Positions 61,388-64,000 of a stretch of DNA of 64,000 nucleotides are shown in pieces. Below the pieces are notes generated by a model that was given only the letters and a program-made list of their open reading frames with translations, was not told where the DNA came from and did no database searches. The stretch is from Zhouia amylolytica (GTDB taxonomy: Bacteria > Bacteroidota > Bacteroidia > Flavobacteriales > Flavobacteriaceae). The stretch covers positions 124,001 to 188,000 of the forward strand of contig NZ_FPAG01000005.1 in the NCBI RefSeq assembly GCF_900116365.1. The letters are read 5' to 3'. The stretch's first letter is position 1. Each line of letters starts with the position of its first letter. The position numbers and the translations under genes were made by a program.

Positions 61388-63466
61388 ATGAATTTAACAA
61401 AACACTTTATTTTTTTAACAGTTCTAATTATGGTCTCCTGCGAGGAAGTTCCACCTCCAGAGGCTTATGGTCCAACCCCTACAACAAGACAGTTAGAGTG
61501 GCAAGAAATGGAATATTATGCTTTTATTCATTTTAGCATAAATACATTCACAGATATTGAGTGGGGTTACGGAGATAAAGATCCCAAACTTTTTAATCCA
61601 ACGGAGTTAGATACTAAGCAATGGGCTAAAGTGATAAAAGAGGCAGGAATGAAAGGTATAATCTTAACCGCCAAGCATCATGATGGATTTTGTTTATGGC
61701 CTTCGAAATATACGGACTATTCGGTTAAAAATTCGCCGTGGAGAGATGGAAAAGGAGATTTACTAAAAGAGTTGTCAGAAGCATGTAAGGAGTATGGGTT
61801 AAAGTTTGGAGTATATTTATCCCCTTGGGATCGTAATCATCCACAATATGGAAAGCCAGAGTATATAACTTATTTCAGAAATCAACTTAAGGAGTTATTG
61901 ACAAATTATGGAGAGGTCTTTGAAGTTTGGTTTGATGGAGCAAATGGAGGGTCAGGTTATTACGGAGGAGCCAATGAAACGAGAAGTGTAGATAGGAAGA
62001 CTTATTATGATTGGGAAAATACTTATAAGATTGTTCGTGAACTTCAACCTAATGCTATGCTTTTTAGTGATGCAGGTCCCGATACCCGCTGGTGTGGTAC
62101 AGAGGAAGGATGGGTAGGAGAAACCAATTGGAGTACCTTGAATAGAGATGAGGTTTGGCCCGGATTTCCTGATTATCATGAATTAAGATATGGCCATGAA
62201 GATGGAACTCACTGGGTGCCTGCAGAGGTAGATGTATCTGTTCGTCCAGGCTGGTTTTATCATAGATCTGAAGATCACAAGGTAAAGACATTACCCGAAA
62301 TGCTAGATATTTATTATAATTCTGTAGGTAGAAACGCAACTTTGCTTTTAAATTTTCCTGTGGATAAACGTGGTCTTATTCATGAAACAGATGTGAATGT
62401 TGTAACAGAGTTAGCAGAATCACTGAAAGAAGATTTTAAAAATAATCTTGCCAAAAAAGCAAAAATTCAGGCTACCCAGATTCGAGGGGGATCAAGTCTA
62501 TATAATCCGGAAAAATTAATTGACGGTCATAAAGATACCTATTGGACAACGGATGATAATGTAACTAAGGCTTCTGTAACCCTTAGTTATGATAAGTCTG
62601 TTGAGTTTAATAGACTTCTGGTTCAAGAGCATATTGAATTAGGACAAAGAGTTCAAGAATTTAGTATTGAAGCGTATGTTGATAGTAGCTGGAAAAAATT
62701 GGGAGATTATACAACAATTGGGTATAAACGAATTTTACGTTTACCAACTGTTAAGGCTAGTCAAATAAGAATAAGTATTAATAAGTCCAAGGCATGTCCT
62801 GTGTTATCAAACCTTGAATTATATAAAGCTCCAAAAGTCTACACAAAACCTATTATAAAAAGAGATAAGCAAGGCATGGTAAGAATAGAAAATGCTGATA
62901 ATGAATTGGATATATTCTATACTCTTGATGGAAATGAACCAGATAAAGGTTCACTAAAATACAATGGACCCTTTACCATAGAAAATAAAGCTATAATTAA
63001 AGCTGTATCTATAGACCCAATTACAAGTAAGCGAAGTCCTGTAGCAAGTAGATCTTTTGATATTGCTAGGAAAAAATGGAATATTCTCGAGATTGAAGAT
63101 GAAAATGCTTTAAAAGTAATGGATGGGGAAGAGAATACTTCATGGGGACAATCAGCTAATAAATTACCAATAGATTTAAAAATAGATTTAGGTGAAAATC
63201 AAAAAATCAGAGGGTTTAAGTACCTCCCAGATCAAAATCGTTGGTCGTCAGGAATTATTATTGATTATAAATTCTACACTTCTAATGATGGAGAAAATTG
63301 GGAGTTACAAAGTGTAGGAGAATTTTCTAATATAAAAAACAGTCCTATATGGCAAACCAAAACTTTTGAAGCGGTTAATGCACGTTATATAAAGTTAAGT
63401 GCACTAAGAAATACCGATGGAAATTTTAAAGCTGGATATGCAGAAATAAATATAATAACCGAATAA
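61388..63466 (+). CDS. GH29 alpha-L-fucosidase-type enzyme with discoidin domains
   Basis: This 692-residue protein is a probable lipoprotein (VLIMVSCEE) with acidic residues after the Cys, compatible with surface export. The GH29 barrel has YAFIHFSINTFTD, ILTAKHHDGFCLWPS and the catalytic nucleophile Asp183 in FEVWFDGANGG. Later domains are a discoidin-like module (about 355-470), a chitobiase-type strand region (FYTLDGNEPDKGSLKYNG) and a second discoidin-like module to the end. It removes terminal L-fucose, or possibly the similar D-arabinopyranose. A LacI-type operator precedes it. Confidence 0.92.
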   Translation: MNLTKHFIFLTVLIMVSCEEVPPPEAYGPTPTTRQLEWQEMEYYAFIHFSINTFTDIEWGYGDKDPKLFNPTELDTKQWAKVIKEAGMKGIILTAKHHDGFCLWPSKYTDYSVKNSPWRDGKGDLLKELSEACKEYGLKFGVYLSPWDRNHPQYGKPEYITYFRNQLKELLTNYGEVFEVWFDGANGGSGYYGGANETRSVDRKTYYDWENTYKIVRELQPNAMLFSDAGPDTRWCGTEEGWVGETNWSTLNRDEVWPGFPDYHELRYGHEDGTHWVPAEVDVSVRPGWFYHRSEDHKVKTLPEMLDIYYNSVGRNATLLLNFPVDKRGLIHETDVNVVTELAESLKEDFKNNLAKKAKIQATQIRGGSSLYNPEKLIDGHKDTYWTTDDNVTKASVTLSYDKSVEFNRLLVQEHIELGQRVQEFSIEAYVDSSWKKLGDYTTIGYKRILRLPTVKASQIRISINKSKACPVLSNLELYKAPKVYTKPIIKRDKQGMVRIENADNELDIFYTLDGNEPDKGSLKYNGPFTIENKAIIKAVSIDPITSKRSPVASRSFDIARKKWNILEIEDENALKVMDGEENTSWGQSANKLPIDLKIDLGENQKIRGFKYLPDQNRWSSGIIIDYKFYTSNDGENWELQSVGEFSNIKNSPIWQTKTFEAVNARYIKLSALRNTDGNFKAGYAEINIITE

Positions 63467-63470
63467 CCTC

Positions 63471-64000
63471 ATGAAAAGAATTAATTTTTTACTATTAGCG
63501 ATTACCGTCTTTTTATTTTGTAATATAAAATGTGGATATAGTCAGTCTCAGAAAATAGAACCAAACTGGAATTCAATTGATAGTAGGCCGGTACCGGGCT
63601 GGTTTGAAGATGCTAAATTCGGTATATTTATTCATTGGGGCCCTTATTCTGTTCCTGCTTGGAGTCCCAAGGGAACATACTCTGAATGGTATCAATATTG
63701 GTTAGAAAGTAAATCTTTATTTGGAAATGGTAATTTTACTGGTACAGAAGTATTTGACCATCACGTTAAAACTTATGGCCCTCATTTTAGCTATTATAAT
63801 TTTGGGGATATGTTTAAAGCTAGAGATTTTGATGCAGAAAAATGGGCTAAATTATTTGAGGATGCAGGAGCTAAATATATGGTGATTACCTCTAAGCACC
63901 ATGATGGTTTTACACTATGGCCAAGTAAAACCGCAAACAAAACATGGGGCTTTCCTTGGAATGCTATGGATATAGGGCCGAAAAGAGACCTTTTAAAGGA
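63471..64000 (+). CDS. GH29 alpha-L-fucosidase-type enzyme (3' end beyond window)
   Basis: The ATG at 63471, four bases after the previous stop, opens a frame of at least 176 codons that runs off the window. A signal peptide is visible (FLLLAITVFLFCNIKCGYSQ). The GH29 opening follows with GWFEDAKFGIFIHWGPYSVPAW and the conserved MVITSKHHDGFTLWPSK. It lacks the layout of the preceding GH29 and looks like the classical exo-alpha-L-fucosidase subgroup. It belongs to the same transcript. The nucleophile lies beyond the edge. Confidence 0.93.
   Translation, partial: MKRINFLLLAITVFLFCNIKCGYSQSQKIEPNWNSIDSRPVPGWFEDAKFGIFIHWGPYSVPAWSPKGTYSEWYQYWLESKSLFGNGNFTGTEVFDHHVKTYGPHFSYYNFGDMFKARDFDAEKWAKLFEDAGAKYMVITSKHHDGFTLWPSKTANKTWGFPWNAMDIGPKRDLLK

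Noticed and set aside
1-64000. CRISPR arrays, tRNA or rRNA genes
   Set aside because: No regularly spaced direct repeats of CRISPR type and no tRNA- or rRNA-like sequences were seen when reading the gaps.

Overview
The window looks like a chromosome segment of a marine- or environmental-type Bacteroidota, most likely Flavobacteriia. The evidence is AT-rich DNA, SusC/SusD pairs, lipoprotein signals with Bacteroidota-style lipoboxes, BfmA-type mobilisation genes and no conspicuous Shine-Dalgarno sequences. It falls into three blocks: a defence-carrying mobile element (about 1-28.2 kb), the backbone of a second mobilisable element that the first has interrupted (about 28.2-32.5 kb), and a polysaccharide utilisation locus (32.6 kb to the right edge).

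Block 1 starts with a tyrosine recombinase cut by the left edge. Then come a short conjugation-type ATPase, a RadC-like protein, an adenine DNA methylase and four unknown small genes. A seven-gene leftward operon (17783 to 5903) follows, in the order hsdM, hsdS, OLD-family ATPase/TOPRIM nuclease, UvrD-like helicase, unknown protein, hsdR, DUF2779 nuclease. The OLD plus UvrD pair matches the Gabija layout, so a Gabija-like module sits inside a type I restriction-modification operon. After it come small membrane proteins, a lipoprotein and a histidine kinase/LytTR regulator pair. A divergent lipoprotein gene shares start-codon bases with the kinase. The block ends with a large DNA-pumping ATPase carrying a C-terminal nuclease-like domain and a large serine recombinase.

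The serine recombinase gene runs straight into the 3' part of a single-stranded DNA-binding protein gene (ssb). This marks one end of the inserted element. The 5' part of ssb is not in the window. Block 2 continues the interrupted element: radC-like gene, a hairpin-rich probable oriT, a BfmA/BtgA-type mobilisation protein, a MobB-like relaxase and a TraG-like coupling protein. Its base composition is visibly richer in G+C than its neighbours.

Block 3 is a sugar-catabolic and polysaccharide-degrading locus. It encodes an L-fucose/D-arabinose isomerase, an AraB-type ribulokinase, a LacI regulator, an FAH-family protein resembling 2-keto-3-deoxy-D-arabinonate dehydratase and a FucP-type permease. 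It also encodes a DUF6786 lipoprotein, two GH43-like propellers, a GH116-type enzyme, SusC/SusD, four DUF2961 (GH172) enzymes, an unknown alpha/alpha-barrel lipoprotein and two GH29 enzymes, the second cut by the right edge. An AraB-type kinase instead of a fuculokinase, the absence of a fuculose-phosphate aldolase, the KdaD-like gene and the many GH172 enzymes together suggest a D-arabinose-containing glycan rather than plain fucan. Five copies of a 16-bp palindrome close to GCTAAATCGATTTAGC precede fucI, the kdaD-like gene, susC (two copies) and the first GH29 gene. They define a probable local LacI regulon.
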